A DNA stretch of 64,000 bases from Coriolopsis trogii (lineage: Eukaryota; Basidiomycota; Agaricomycetes; Polyporales; Polyporaceae): positions 682,001-746,000 of the forward strand of contig JAHYIO010000001.1 in NCBI GenBank assembly GCA_020543525.1, given 5' to 3'. Both the position numbers and the translations under genes were made by a program. The notes below the pieces were generated by a model. The model had not been told where the DNA came from. It was given only the letters and a program-made list of their open reading frames with translations, and did not search any database. Positions 11,716-23,295 of the stretch are shown piece by piece. How positions within the stretch are numbered: the stretch's first letter is position 1; each line of letters begins with the position of its first letter.

Positions 11716-13231
11716 ATGAATCTTGGCTCGCGGCCGTCGTCTCCTTCGGGGAACCCTGCGCAGCCGACAGCCGCATTGCCCCCTCACCATGAGGGGCAGG
11801 CCACCCTCACGGTCTCCGCGAGCCCTTCGCCTGTACCACCCACCCCACCACCAAAGGACTACCCATCTCCCGAGACCGACCACAGTCTAGAATTGGGAAC
11901 GGCCTCGACAGCAGCAGCGACCATGTCTAAGCTCGGAGTCAAGGCAGCGCACCCGGATATGTACGACCCGCCCGAGTCGATCGTTATTGACATCTCGGGG
12001 CCTGTAGACAGCTCGTCGACCCGCGACCCAGATGCAACCATACGCGTCGACACGGATGGGGACACGGACGAACTACCGCGTGACTCGGACCTGACGGATG
12101 CCGACATTACTATCGTTCAACCGGGGAGGAGGTCGGACAGTCCAGAACACGGAGGTTCAACGCTCTATGGTTCGGGTGCAGGGGGTGACAGCGAGCGAGA
12201 AACCGTGCAGCAGCATCCCTTGCGCCTGGATATACACCCACCATCACCGCCACACTGGGACAAGGATCTGGAGAGTGGTCGAGGAGGGGCGGACGACGAC
12301 GACGACCTAGGAAGGCGGAGTGGGCGTGCGAGCCCGCAGCGATTCGTGTTTTCGGCGGCGAAGTCGCAGAGGGTGCATGACTTTGGCCGCAAACCGCGGA
12401 GGTGAGTGTATATTGTCTGCAAGGTCGGTTCCAGACTCGAGGCCATGCCGTCGACTGCTAGTAGTCGGCCGCTCATCCCGCATTCCGCGTATTACTTTGG
12501 TCCACCACCTCCGGACTCTGCATATGGTACGGAGCCATGCGGGCAGATTGGCGTACACCATCCTCGAGAGGTCGTACGGATAGAGAGGGACTATACTGGT
12601 GGTGAGCTACCACAGTTCACACCAACATATCCCCTTGAACTTGAAGGACGGGTGAGTCCTCAACTTCCCTCCTCGTGGTGTTCTGTACCTGACCCTCTAA
12701 CCTATAGTTAACGCCGACGCAGTTTTTGGAGACTATCAATGCGATCAACGAGATTCTGCTCTCTGCGCATAGCCTTGGTCATGCGTTTGTCGACAATGCG
12801 CTCGCGTATTTCAGTCTGCAACTATCACGCGCAGTCAAGAAGACCCATTACGAAAAGGTACATTATCCCATTTCTTACGAATGTCCGCGTTCTAACGTAG
12901 GCTCATCACCAAACAGGAAATGGATCGGCTACATACCCTGATCGACGAGCTCAATGCGCAGATTTATAACCCCTTGGGCTTGCATATTCGATGGCCGCGT
13001 TCAGTCGCATTCCTCTTCGTGAGTACACCGCATTGTCCAATGCCTACTCAATCTAACCGTTCGGCTCTCCGACAGCTCGAGATAGAGTACTATGTGTGTA
13101 CTTCCTCCGTTTTAGTGCTTCGCTCATTGACCGTTACGCCCAAGTGATGCCCTCTGCAGAACGACTGGCGGTTCGCTTCAAGTTCGACCGGTATGTCGAA
13201 CTTATTCCCGTACCCTCCGATCCCGCACTGA
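11716..13231 (+). CDS. ERF4: Ras palmitoyltransferase complex subunit Erf4 (GCP16 family)
   Basis: Accessory subunit of the Erf2 DHHC palmitoyltransferase, which lipidates Ras at endomembranes. Six exons (introns 12402-12461, 12652-12707, 12858-12916, 13019-13075, 13094-13159) give about 405 residues. The first 260 residues are disordered, Pro/Ser/Asp-rich and poorly conserved. Residues about 264-381 form the Erf4 domain. Diagnostic segments are RIERDYTGGELPQF, the TPTYPLELEGR motif, THYEKEMDRL spanning a splice junction, IYNPLGLHIRWP, and the terminal LEIEYY. The start at 11716 has a strong CCACCATG context; an in-frame ATG at 11671 is a weaker alternative. The last 24 residues after LEIEYY depend on the final splice and are the least certain part. 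Confidence 0.88.
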
Positions 13232-13970
13232 CTCAAGATATGTCGACAACCAATTGTCGTTGTTTCCACATTTAGTCGGTGTCTCTCCATGATGTCCCGC
13301 ACTCGTTCCTTCCTCTGACTCTTCCCCTTTTCCCATTCGCCCTCGTCGACTGACCCACCTCGTACCACGTACCCCGCCCCCCTCTCACCTGTGACACACT
13401 CTTTCGCTTCCGTCTTCTCTCATTTGTTTTCTCCTGCATTCTGCACTCGCATCCCACTATCTTCACGTCGTCCGCATATATGATCTGTATGAGCTCTCTC
13501 TTTTCTTTCATCTCAGGCATCTTCGCTCTTGGACTCGGTAGTACATACGCATACACTCTCGCATTTCCTCCGCTGTGGCACCTCGTATATCTGAGACAGC
13601 GCCATATCCGCCACACTATGATACCGGACGCATAATTCAATGAATCTGAAGACCTTAGCTGCTGTGCCTCGATTGCAGATTCACAAGCAATGCAGCACGA
13701 TGCATACATTGGTGCAGGCTACTAGATATCATTAACATGATAAAGTCACATTGTGGTACAATTTGCTCTACTCGGCAATCTGACTCAAAAGGGGGCGCGG
13801 GTACATTATGGGAATCCGTTGATAGAGAAAGGCCTGCTTGCACAGGTGAAACCGACAGCCTTTCTTGCTTCGTACATATACCGGCGAGTGGTGAACTACA
13901 CGCTTAGGGTCTGAGAAAGTTCCTCAGCTTGGTGCCTCCGATCCGCATGCGCACATGCAAGTAGTACTCA
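13232..13970. other. Intergenic, ERF4 3' side
   Basis: A pyrimidine-rich stretch (about 13270-13560) probably continues from the ERF4 3' UTR. I see no coding signal in the rest. Confidence 0.5.
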
Positions 13971-13971
13971 C

Positions 13972-14520
13972 ACCGTAGTGACATCAATCTGCGACATCCC
14001 GAACGTTGCTGCCCTATCATTGAAGAACGCTCCTAGTGCAGCTATGACCGCACGCTTGTTGTGGGCAGCACTGTTACGATCGGGATTCTTGAGGTAGACC
14101 TTGTACCCCAGCTCCATTAATGGAGCGGTCACTTCGAGAGCCATGAACACGGCGGGCGGCTCGCTGCGCTGGGCCGACTGGAATGCCGCCTTGAAAGTGG
14201 CATTGTAGACGTGGCCGTTCAAATCCAACGGGCAAGGGACACCTTTGAATCCGCGGCGGTGTTCCCAGACCCGAATATGGAGTGCGAGTCTGGCATTCTT
14301 TGGTCGACAGTGTTGATGAGAGCCGCGGTGACAGCATTCCTGTCCCCTGTAGCAGCCATCTATGTCGAGAACACTGAGAGGGATCAGATTATCAGTACCG
14401 CACAATGCTCGACGAATGGTCGGAAGACGTACCGTTGTAAGAATCGCGAGCGAGTACCGACAAGACGACCTTGGGAGTCGTACTTGACTCGGGGACGCAG
14501 GGGCCCACATATATGGCTGA
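13972..14520 (-). pseudogene. Possible decayed gene of unknown family
   Basis: Reading the minus strand, a clear intron-like unit is visible: a GTACGT donor and a CTCTCAG acceptor just upstream of a protein-like stretch. One frame gives MAATGDRNAVTAALINTVDQ and then stops. A second frame, shifted by one base, continues with a globular-looking segment (FMALEVTAPLMELGYKVYL, then AVIAALGAFFND) and ends at a good GTGAGT donor. No single frame joins both halves, so the locus looks frame-shifted, or else it uses splicing I could not resolve. I do not recognise the family. Confidence 0.3.
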
Positions 14521-14821
14521 TTCTCATAGGATTGCCTCCGATCGCGATGGGTCCCCATATCCGATGACGACTAAGAACGAACCTACGTGATGTACCAGAT
14601 TGTCAACTTGGGACGTGGGGCGCTCTGAGATGGTAGAAGATAGTGAGGTCAGGCGCATGCAGAGCGCTGAGCTGCGTTGAGACCCAGCCTGAGCGAGTGA
14701 ACAAAGGAACTTGTTACGACGTTTGAATGATGTTTCAAGTTGTGCACGGCCTCTTGCGGCCCGGTGCCATCCGTGACGACTCCCTCACCACTATCGTAGT
14801 ATCTCCTTCACCGCCACCACC

Positions 14822-15939
14822 ATGAGCAATCCTCTCTTTCTTGAAGATGGGATGACACCACCACCGTGGTTGAACGAGCACCCAGCAGTCAAGCGCCTCA
14901 ATGTCCGCTTTGATTTGCCCGTACTACCGGTAAATAAGTCTCGTTCTGCCGACACTGCGAACAGCGATGACACATTTCACCAGGGGACCATCTACAGGAC
15001 CCATCCTCGCCTTTCCAAAGTCCAATGGATTGTCAAGATCCTAGGTCCCAATGCTCAAGAGGCTGACATCTATGATGTGCTCCATAAACTTGAACCTGCC
15101 GATCCAAACCACACCTTACCCTGCGACGTCGTGCGGTCTTCCTCTTGGCCGACTCTCCTCATTATGCCGTGCTTGTCGCGCCTGACATCTTCCAAAGCAG
15201 ACTTTTGGGATTTGCTTGGCATATATTGGCAAATTTTGGAGGTCCGCTACAGAGCGTGTATTTGCTATCGCATGTGTTGACGTATTGATCATCATAGGGT
15301 CTTCACTTCTTGCACAGCCATAAAATTGCGCACATGGTCAGTTTCAGATATACAGTGGCTTGGTCCCCAGTTACTGACGGATTGTATGGCAGGATATTGC
15401 AGCAGATAACATCGTGTCCGCCAATCCCCAGGAGGCAGCAAGATACTCGAACGTCTCGGCTAATAAGGTGTATATTCTCGATTATGGAAGCTCGCTGCTG
15501 CTCGAGCATGAGCCGGGTAAACAGGCCCCAGTAGCTCTCGGTCCAGCGCAGATGCGGATGTGTTATGACCCCGACCGCTTTGACCCTTATTCCTGGGACA
15601 TGTACTGCATGGGAAGCCTTTTCTCTGGTTTGACAAAGGTGAGTTCAAGGAAGTGCCCTTGTCCGACGTCCTCATGCTCACCTCCCCGTGTCGTGTACTC
15701 AGAGCCTCTACGAGGGATGGCGGCCTTGGTTCCTGTATCGTTATATACAATGGGTCAAAGGTGAGGAGTGCGGATGCACGACCATCTGTCACTGCCGGCC
15801 CACGGCGCGTAGGGCGAAGCAAGTACTTCTTGCGCTTCGATTGGTCCTCGGGGTATGGTACATTCCCAAGCGCGCACTCAGAGCGGTGCTGGTATATTTC
15901 TGGCCGTCCCCCCGAGATAGTCATTCTATAGTCATCTAG
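14822..15939 (+). CDS. Kinase-fold protein, array copy A
   Basis: Small divergent protein-kinase-like protein of 295 residues, unrecognised as a named family. Five exons (introns 14930-14983, 15242-15297, 15337-15392, 15639-15702). Kinase landmarks in order: VAIK-like lysine in QWIVKIL; helix-C acidic residues in EADIYDVL; hinge-like LIMPCLS; catalytic loop LHSHKIAHMDIAADN (the H-x-D-x4-N pattern with Arg replaced by Met); metal-binding loop LDYGSS (DFG equivalent); and helix-F DPYSWDMYCMG. The C-lobe is then cut short and replaced by a tail with ECGCTTICHCRPTARRAK. An intron splits the catalytic loop exactly after HM. Catalytic residues are retained, so activity is possible; the substrate is unknown. 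It is the first of four tandem paralogs and most like copy C. Start context is CCACCATGA. Confidence 0.8.
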
Positions 15940-16253
15940 TATCGTCACGACAACTCAGCCTGTTTGTCGGCCTTTTCGTGTCGCGGAACTCTCGGATACC
16001 TGGTGTCGAAATGTGCCCCTCATTATGTGCGCGTCGGATCCGTCAGTCACTTGCTATTTTTTGCCACTGCTTTCTGCAATTCCAACGTCTCCGTATGACG
16101 CAGAGTGATATGGCCTCTGAGCAATCCGATATCGCAGCTCCAGCCTCGGCATCCACCGCGTCAGGCGTCTATGAGTTTCTGCGCGGAGTCGAATGACCAG
16201 AAGTACTCTTACGACCAATGCCAGGCACATCGTCGCAGTGAGTGCTTCGAACA

Positions 16254-17405
16254 ATGTCGGCCTCACAGGAGGAGGAACGCCTGGTCCCACCGAAGTGGTT
16301 GGTCAACCACTCGGCCGTCAAGGACAGGTCCATATCTTTAGATCTCGCCGTGCCAATCAAACCGGTGAGTCCTCGTATGCCGGCGCCGTCGCTACCCATC
16401 CTTGATTGTCCCGCTCATCCTGCAGCGTCACAGGGTGTCGTCTTTCTCACTAATCCCGTTTTGTATCCGGAGAAACAGTGGGCCGTCAAGATATTGCCTC
16501 TTGGGAGTAGGGAGGATGAGATATACAATAGGCTCCTGAAGGCCGGTCCAGCTGCCCCAAACCATACGTTGCCTTGCGAGAGTTTCCCTACGTTCGACAG
16601 TCGCGCGTTCTTGATTATGCCGAAACTCGGTAGCGTTCGAATGCTGGGCAAGGATCTTACGACACTGTTGGAGTACTTCTCGCAATTGCTTGAGGTTCGA
16701 TCGCCGGTCTCATTCGTCGGGTTGAACGTCACCGGAGCTCGCTAAAACCCCCCTCGAATCTTACAGGGCCTCGAATTCATGCACAGCGTGCACATAGCGC
16801 ATATGGTAGCATTTTTGCGACCCTGCCAATGGATACTTCACTCAACGCGACGTTATCTAGGACATCTCTAACGAGAATTGTGTGGTGGCATTAGACGATC
16901 GAGACGTGCGGGCTCATCCGAGCGTCGAGTCTGGGAAGTTGTACTTCATAGACTTTGGGAGCTCAGTACAACTCGAGCTTGGACCAGGACAGCAGCCAGC
17001 GATTGATCTCCGCCCCGCGCAATTTCGCGTGTTCGCACCACCAGACCTGACGCGACTTGATCCCTATTCCTGGGATATGTTTTGCATGGGTACTACATTT
17101 GAGGTACTGGCGGAGGTGAGCTTGCTGGTAGGCTATCTGTTCTGCCTGGTCGCTCACTGCGTGCCCTCTTCCAGTGCTTATACCAAGACAATCCCCAGCC
17201 CTGGTTGATCAAACGCTACGTGCAATGGCTGGTCGGCGAGGAGAAGAAATGTACCGGTGTCTGCCTCTGTCGTCCCACTGCGCGTCGAGCACGGCGGGTG
17301 CTTTCTATTGTCCGTCTTCTGCTCGGTGCCATGTATATCGTCAGGGTTGCACTCCTGCGTGTACGTGGTCCGTTCTTCCGGAGTCAGACCAGACGTGATC
17401 ATTGA
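16254..17405 (+). CDS. Kinase-fold protein, array copy B
   Basis: Second paralog, 298 residues, five exons at the same positions as copy A (introns 16365-16433, 16695-16766, 16806-16860, 17116-17174). It retains the lysine in QWAVKIL, the catalytic loop MHSVHIAHMDISNEN, the IDFGSS loop and DPYSWDMFCMG. The tail reads KCTGVCLCRPTARRARRV. Its N-terminal region (PPKWLVNHSAVKDR, then VVFLTNP) groups it with copy D and apart from A and C. The first acceptor was placed at 16433 by alignment with the other copies. An in-frame ATG at 16242 would add four residues. Confidence 0.78.
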
Positions 17406-17778
17406 CTATCAATCATATGCTGTAATTCATACGTATCAACAACCTGGATTTTAGGATGTCTTTGATATCCGAGATTCATGCCTTCGCCAACGCTCGACAC
17501 TGTCCTCTTTGCAAAACAAGGATTCCACATGCACTGTTGCTGAGTCAGCTTATCTCTTTATTAGATCGCCAATCACGTAGTTATGTGTCTCACGCTACTC
17601 ACAGAACATGAGGGTTGGAGTTATCGATAGCATGGCCCCATGAAAGTCGCACGAGGGCGACGTTGTTCTCACAGGAGGCTGGGCGTCTCCGGCACATAGT
17701 AGTGCCCGCCTTGATCAAGACGCCTCCAACTTGGCAAGTCTCGTCTTCCCATTCACTCCGACGTCTCTATCATCTATC

Positions 17779-18910
17779 ATGAGCACTCTCAGAGAGCGGA
17801 TGAAACCGCCGCCATGGTTGAATGAGCACCCAGCGATAAAGCGCCTCAATGTTCGCGTGGAGTCCCCCGTGCTTCCAGTCAGTGGATTTCGTACCTTCCC
17901 TCGCACGAGACTGATCCTGATACATTCACTCAGGGCTCTATATACAGAACGAACCGTCGCGTGAATTATGAATATCAATGGATGGTCAAGATTGTTGATC
18001 CCGAATCTAACGAAGCTGACATCTACGACGTCCTCCATAAGCTTAGCCCTGCCAAACCGAACCACACCATACCGTGCGACGTTGTACGATCTTCTTCGGA
18101 CCCGACCTTCCTCATTATGCCGTGCCTTTCGGAATTCAATTATCGCTCATTAGACCTATGGGACCTGCTTGACATCTATTGGCAACTCGCAGAGGTTCGC
18201 CGCTGAGCGTATTTGATATTGAAGATGCTGATGCGGTATCCGACTAGTACAGGGTATTCAGTTCTTACACAGCCAGAACATAGCCCACATGGTGAGTCTC
18301 CGGTGCCAGTCGCAGGGGCTCTACATGCTGAGATACATTATCGCAGGATGTCGCCACTGATAATTGCTTATATGCAACACGACAAGACGCAGCGCAGTAT
18401 CCAACTGTCACGGCCAATACACTATATATTATCGACTATGGAAGCTCGTTACAGCTCGAGCTGGGTCCCGGCAGACAACCTCCCGTCCCACTCGGCCCCG
18501 CGCACGGACGAATGGAATACGATCCCGGAAGTTTCGACCCGTACTCTTGGGATATCTATTGTATGGGTAGGTCATTCTCCAGAATGGCAAAATTGAGTGC
18601 ATACAGTTCGGTCCTGGAGTCTCGACGAGCTTATCGATGTCACCTGGTACCATGCCGCATCCGTATTCAGGGCCTGTACAATCAGCGACGACAGCCTTGG
18701 CTACTGAAACACTATGTAGACTGGGTCAGAGGTAGGGAGTGCGGATGCACGACCATCTGCCATTGTCGACCTACCGCGCGTAGGGCCAAGCAAGTCCTCT
18801 TTGTGCTCCGAGTGTTCGTCGGGATTTGGTACATTCCCAAGCGTGCTCTCAAAGCTGTTCGAGAGTTGTTTTGGCCAACTCCTGTGGTTCAACCTACGTT
18901 CATAGTTTGA
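17779..18910 (+). CDS. Kinase-fold protein, array copy C (last intron apparently coding)
   Basis: Third paralog, closest to copy A: same PPPWLNEHPAIKRLNVR opening, loop LHSQNIAHMDVATDN, IDYGSS, DPYSWDIYCMG and tail RECGCTTICHCRPTARRAKQ. Introns 17878-17933, 18195-18252 and 18292-18346 match the other copies. At the fourth intron position the expected GTGAGT donor reads TTGAGT. The 78 bases 18593-18670 contain no stop and keep the frame, so the simplest model reads through and adds 26 residues, giving 320 in total. A cryptic donor (GTCCTG, 18612) could still remove part of it in frame. The gene is otherwise intact. Confidence 0.75.
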
Positions 18911-19319
18911 TAACCGTAATCAACGATACAGGCTGTTGGCACTTCTAGCCTGGGAGACATGGTCCGACTTTGCTGTTCAATTGTTGTGAACGAGTGAGGC
19001 ATGGGATGCAGAAGGTTACTCTGCGATGAGGATGGCATCGCTTCAACTTATTTCCGGAGGAGCAAAAGAGAAGAGCCGAACCAGCGGGCGTGCTCACCCG
19101 CGACGCCTCTACTCACAGTGACTCGGAGGGGGGTTTCAAGCCTGCTGCCTATGCCGCGTCCTACTGCTACTTATGGCAGTTGGGACCAGACACTTCTGCT
19201 TGGCTAGCGCTCAGCGACGATGCATCATTCCGTATCTTACTCTTCATCAGCTGTGCCATTGGGCCCAATCCACCCTCAACTGGGGCACATCCAGCACTGT
19301 CTTTGAAACATCCAAGACA

Positions 19320-20438
19320 ATGAATAACGATGGTGAATATACCCCTCCGAGGTGGTTGCTTGACCATGCCGTCATCAAGGACAGACCAGTCCATCTGAAT
19401 GGCTGCGTCCCTGCAAAACCGGTCTGTAGCCTTCATGTTCATCTCCTATCATTTGCCCGATTGACACGTCAACAGTACGTTGTCTTTCTAACGAACCATC
19501 GCTTGCATCCAGGGCCCCAATGGGCTGTCAAGGTGTTGCCCGCCGACAGTCGCGAAACCGAGATTCAAGCCAAGCTCCTGCAGCTTTGTCGCTCTTGCCC
19601 AAACCATACGATGCCTTTCGAGGCTCATCGCACGCCCGAAGGCCGGGCATTTATGCTCATGCCCCAACTGAACGCGGTGCATACTATCTGGAAGGACCTC
19701 GCCACACTACTCAATTACTACTCGCAACTCCTGGAGGTTTGACTAGGAAACGTCAAAGATGCCGCCTGAATTGTTCCTGACATCAACTTGATATAGGGTC
19801 TCGTATTCATGCACAGTGTGCACATAGCACATATGGTAGTATCGGGACATTGCTTCTACCCTTCCGTATACCAAGTGACTCATACGTGGCTCAGGATATC
19901 TCCTCTACAAATTGCGTGATTGCAAGTGGTCAGAGTGCGCAAGATCATCCCGACATCGAGGAAGAGAGGATCTATTACATTGATTTCGGGAGCTCCAAGC
20001 ACCTCGACCTAGGGCCTGGCCGTCAGCCTGCGATCGAATTGGGTCCCGCACAATACCTGCAAATGTCTCGACTGGGCACGCGGGTCTTCGACCCATATGC
20101 CTGGGATGTCTATTGCCTGAGTATTGCATTCCAAGGCCTCTCACGCGTAAGCTATCGTCCGACTCAAATGAGAAGTGACGCAATTAATACAACTCCTCCT
20201 TTAGTCACTCTACCAAAACAACGCCCAACCATGGCTCCTCCGACGATACCTCCAGTGGATGAGAGGCGATGAACCAGATCGATGTACGGGGGTATGTCGC
20301 TGCCGTCCCACCGCTCGCCGAGCGCAGCAGGTGTTCTATGTCGTCTCCTTCCTACTCAAACTCCGTGAAGCGGTCGGCAGCGCCCTTGTGCGAGCGTGCG
20401 GTTGGATTTCTCGATCATCTCCCCCTCGAAATGAGTAA
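19320..20438 (+). CDS. Kinase-fold protein, array copy D
   Basis: Fourth paralog, 295 residues, five exons (introns 19422-19475, 19737-19796, 19836-19894, 20147-20204). It is most similar to copy B: the YVVFLTNH start of exon 2, lysine in QWAVKVL, catalytic loop MHSVHIAHMDISSTN, IDFGSS, DPYAWDVYCLS, and tail RCTGVCRCRPTARRAQQ. The C-terminus after the cysteine-rich tail is longer and unlike copies A and C. The start ATG at 19320 follows AAGACA, similar to copy B. Function unknown; kinase fold inferred from ordered motifs. Confidence 0.78.
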
Positions 20439-20464
20439 CCCCAGAGCGCTCTGATGTGCTTAAC

Positions 20465-20739
20465 TTTTGTTGATGTATTGGCATGTGTAAGTCTCCTGTC
20501 CTGTACAGAATCTGAGGGCCGGGCTCTCACACCAGTCATCGACGCAGAATCTCTATCAAGAAAAGGCACAACCTCGTCTACTCGAACGCTACGTTCAATG
20601 GGTAATGGGTGAAAAGTGCGGATGCACGTCTATCTGCAAGTGCCGTCCTAGTGCGCGTAGGGCGAAGCATGTCCTCATTGTCTTTCGGCGGTTGGTTCGT
20701 GTGTGGGACCTGCCAAAACGTCTCTTCGTGTCATTTTAG
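20465..20739 (+). pseudogene. Kinase-fold fragment, array copy E (3' end only)
   Basis: After an acceptor-like GACGCAG, the frame from about 20549 to the stop at 20737-20739 encodes the last exon of the family: NLYQEKAQPRLLERYVQW, then CGCTSICKCRPSARRAKH, then VWDLPKR. It is of the A/C subtype. Just upstream, GATGTATTGGCATG followed by GTAAGT resembles the helix-F end of exon 4 and its donor. Everything earlier is missing, so this is a truncated copy. Confidence 0.75.
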
Positions 20740-20898
20740 AGATCGTTACGGCGACTCGGAGGTTCGGCGACTCGGAAGCCAGATCACTAGTACAGCGTGA
20801 TTGAATCAATATGCTTGTCCATTGTTTCGTCAACTATGCCAGCAGATGAGCTGAACAATATAACGACACCCTGAAGCCGGGAACATGACACCCTAGTA

Positions 20899-22621
20899 TC
20901 AGGCGTAGCCATCTTTTCCAGGAACGACTCCATAGGCAGGGCCGCCCTTGCCAAACATGGCTCTCAAGTCGTCCGCAATGTCCTCCGGCTGCTCGTGCGC
21001 CGCGAAGTGGCCTCCGCGCTCATGCTCCGACTCGAACACGACGTTTCCGAGCGTGCGTGTCCAGCTGTGCATGCACGAACGTCCCGAATGAGTATGTCAG
21101 TCAACATGCCAAACGCAGTCGGCACCGGCGACCGAGGAAAGTGAGCGACGTACGTTCCCGGCACTCTCGTGAGTTCCTTGGGGAAGTGGGAGAAGCCGAG
21201 CGGGATGGACGTCCACTTGATGTGCGCGATGGAGGAGCGGGTGTAGGACTTGGACACCTCTTTGTAGATGCGCAGGCTCGCGGCCGGACCCGAGCGGGAG
21301 AACCAGTAGATGGACACCCACTCGAGGACTGGGAAGATACGGTCTCAGTTCACGCGTGCCGTCATGACGTTGAGCTCGAACGCCGTACCTTCGTCGTCCG
21401 TCCACGGGTACTCGTCCGTCCAGGTCACAAGCTTCTCGTATATCCACGCCAGGAGCCCTGCAGGCGAGTCGGCGAGCGTGTATCCGAGAGTCTGCGGGCG
21501 TGTGGCTTGCTCGTGAAAGTAGCCGCCGTTGACGGTGCTGAACTTCATCGCGCGGCTCAGTCCGTCCTTCTCCTTGGCGCTGTATGGTGTGAGCAGCCAG
21601 GTGAGGAAGAGCCTGGGGAACGCGAGGGGCGTGGGCGGCTTTGCGCTGGTAGTTGGCGTCGCTTGAGTCAATCCGACATTTGCGCGGGAAAGGCATGGAC
21701 CTTACACGGGCATGTTCGACAACCATCCCTTGAGATGGGTGTGGGCGTAGTGCGTAGCGATTGTACCGGTAATCTGCGAAGGAGATCGTCTCAGCCATGC
21801 AAGCATCTTATGATGTTAGCTATAGCGTACCATGTGTCCCCAATCGCCTCCTTGCGCGACTGCAGGGCATTATGGGAGTCAGCGACGGAAACAACAGCGC
21901 AGCTAGCCTGCACCCCAGATCGACGCTCACCATAGTGGTCGTACCCCAGACTGACCATGAGTTTGTTTCCCACCTGAATGAGCGGAGAGAAGTGTTCATT
22001 ACCGTTCGGAGACTCGCCAAAGTTCAGGAACGAGGCACCAGTACTCACCTCCGCAAACTGCTTTGCGTCGAAGCCCGTCTTCTTGGGGGCTTCGGAGAAG
22101 CCGAACCCTGGTAGACTGTAGGCCACGACGTGGAAGCTCGGCTTGCCCGGGACGTCCGCCGTCAGCAGCGGGAGGAGCTTCCTAACCTCGAGGAAGTGAC
22201 CGGGCCCTGTGAAAACGGACTGTCAGTACCATCACGACCCTCGGCGAGTGTCGGCCAGCGTATTGCGTGGCCGGATGCAGTACTGCCACCACTCACAACC
22301 GTGGACGAAGAGGAGGGGGATGGCGTTCGCGCGCGCGCTCCTCTGGTGCACGTAGTGAACATTGAGCGTGCCGTGGCCGTCGACGGGAATGTCGCGCGTG
22401 AACTGTGGGAGTTTGTTGATCTCGGCCTCGTGCTTGCGCCAGTCGAAGCCCGTCTTCCAGTACTCGACGAGCCGCTTGACGTGCGCGAGAGGGACGCCAT
22501 AATCCCAGCCTGCGCCTTCGGGCTCGTCGGGAAGGCGGACGAGGTCGAGCTTCTTCTTGAGGAAGTCGATGTCCTCGTCGGCGACGTGGATGGCGAACGT
22601 CTTTTCTGGGCCGACCGACAT
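20899..22621 (-). CDS. Epoxide hydrolase (alpha/beta hydrolase, EHN domain)
   Basis: Hydrolyses epoxides to diols; likely role in detoxification or lipid epoxide turnover. Eight exons (introns 22207-22296, 21974-22048, 21860-21930, 21774-21830, 21646-21705, 21329-21388, 21065-21153) give 406 residues, typical of the microsomal type. The N-terminal EHN domain (about residues 5-105) begins [19 protein letters not shown]. The oxyanion motif HGWPG is at 107-111 and is created across an intron. The nucleophile elbow GGDWG places the catalytic Asp at 181. The catalytic His is in RGGHFAAHE near residue 371. I see no obvious N-terminal membrane anchor, unlike the animal enzyme. It lies convergent to the kinase-like array and is transcribed from the right. 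Confidence 0.92.
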
Positions 22622-23295
22622 ATCAGGTGGCTGTGTTTAGTGAGGAGGGAAACACAAGAATGGCGGGAGTGGTGGTTGAGCGTTGAGGTGTAAGCTGGGG
22701 CACCTTCCTTTTATACCGATTCATTCCTACCTGAATGGCGTATGTATACGTATGTACCGCTCCGGTGCAAGTGCGCCGATACCCGGTGAGTCAGCTATGC
22801 TTTATCCAAATCCTCCGGGTTTTGAATAGATCAGAGCAAGACATCCTGACATGAACCTGAGTGTGTCGACTTCGAAGCTGACCCAATCTCATCTTTAGTT
22901 TCGACAGCCAGCTGCGGATCCGCCCTATCTACCGACACGGGTCGGACTCTCACCAACAGGACTCGCAAGGTCTCACATGTGTGGATCCGATATGTATACT
23001 TCGACGTCTGCCTAGCGCTCATGATCAAATGCATGCGCGCGCCGTGCCATCAGTACTCCAGCACTCCTTGAGGTAACACAACAGAGAACAGGGACCTTGT
23101 CGTCAGTCTGGGAATGCAGACACGCCCATGCACGCCTAACAGCACGTATGTACGGCAATCCAGTATGACGTGCGAGCGCGAGAGAACCGTTTGTGCGGTC
23201 ACTGAGTGACGATGAATCAGCTAGCGGCGTCGATACCATTAGTACACGACATATGATGTAAGGATACAACCAGTACTCCAAATTCGCAACCAATC
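22622..23295. other. Intergenic between epoxide hydrolase and GET2
   Basis: No coding signal. It holds the promoter side of the epoxide hydrolase gene and the 3' side of GET2. Confidence 0.5.

Noticed and set aside
17779..18910. Calling kinase-like copy C a pseudogene because of the lost donor
   Set aside because: The frame stays open through the former intron to the normal stop, so an intact product is possible.
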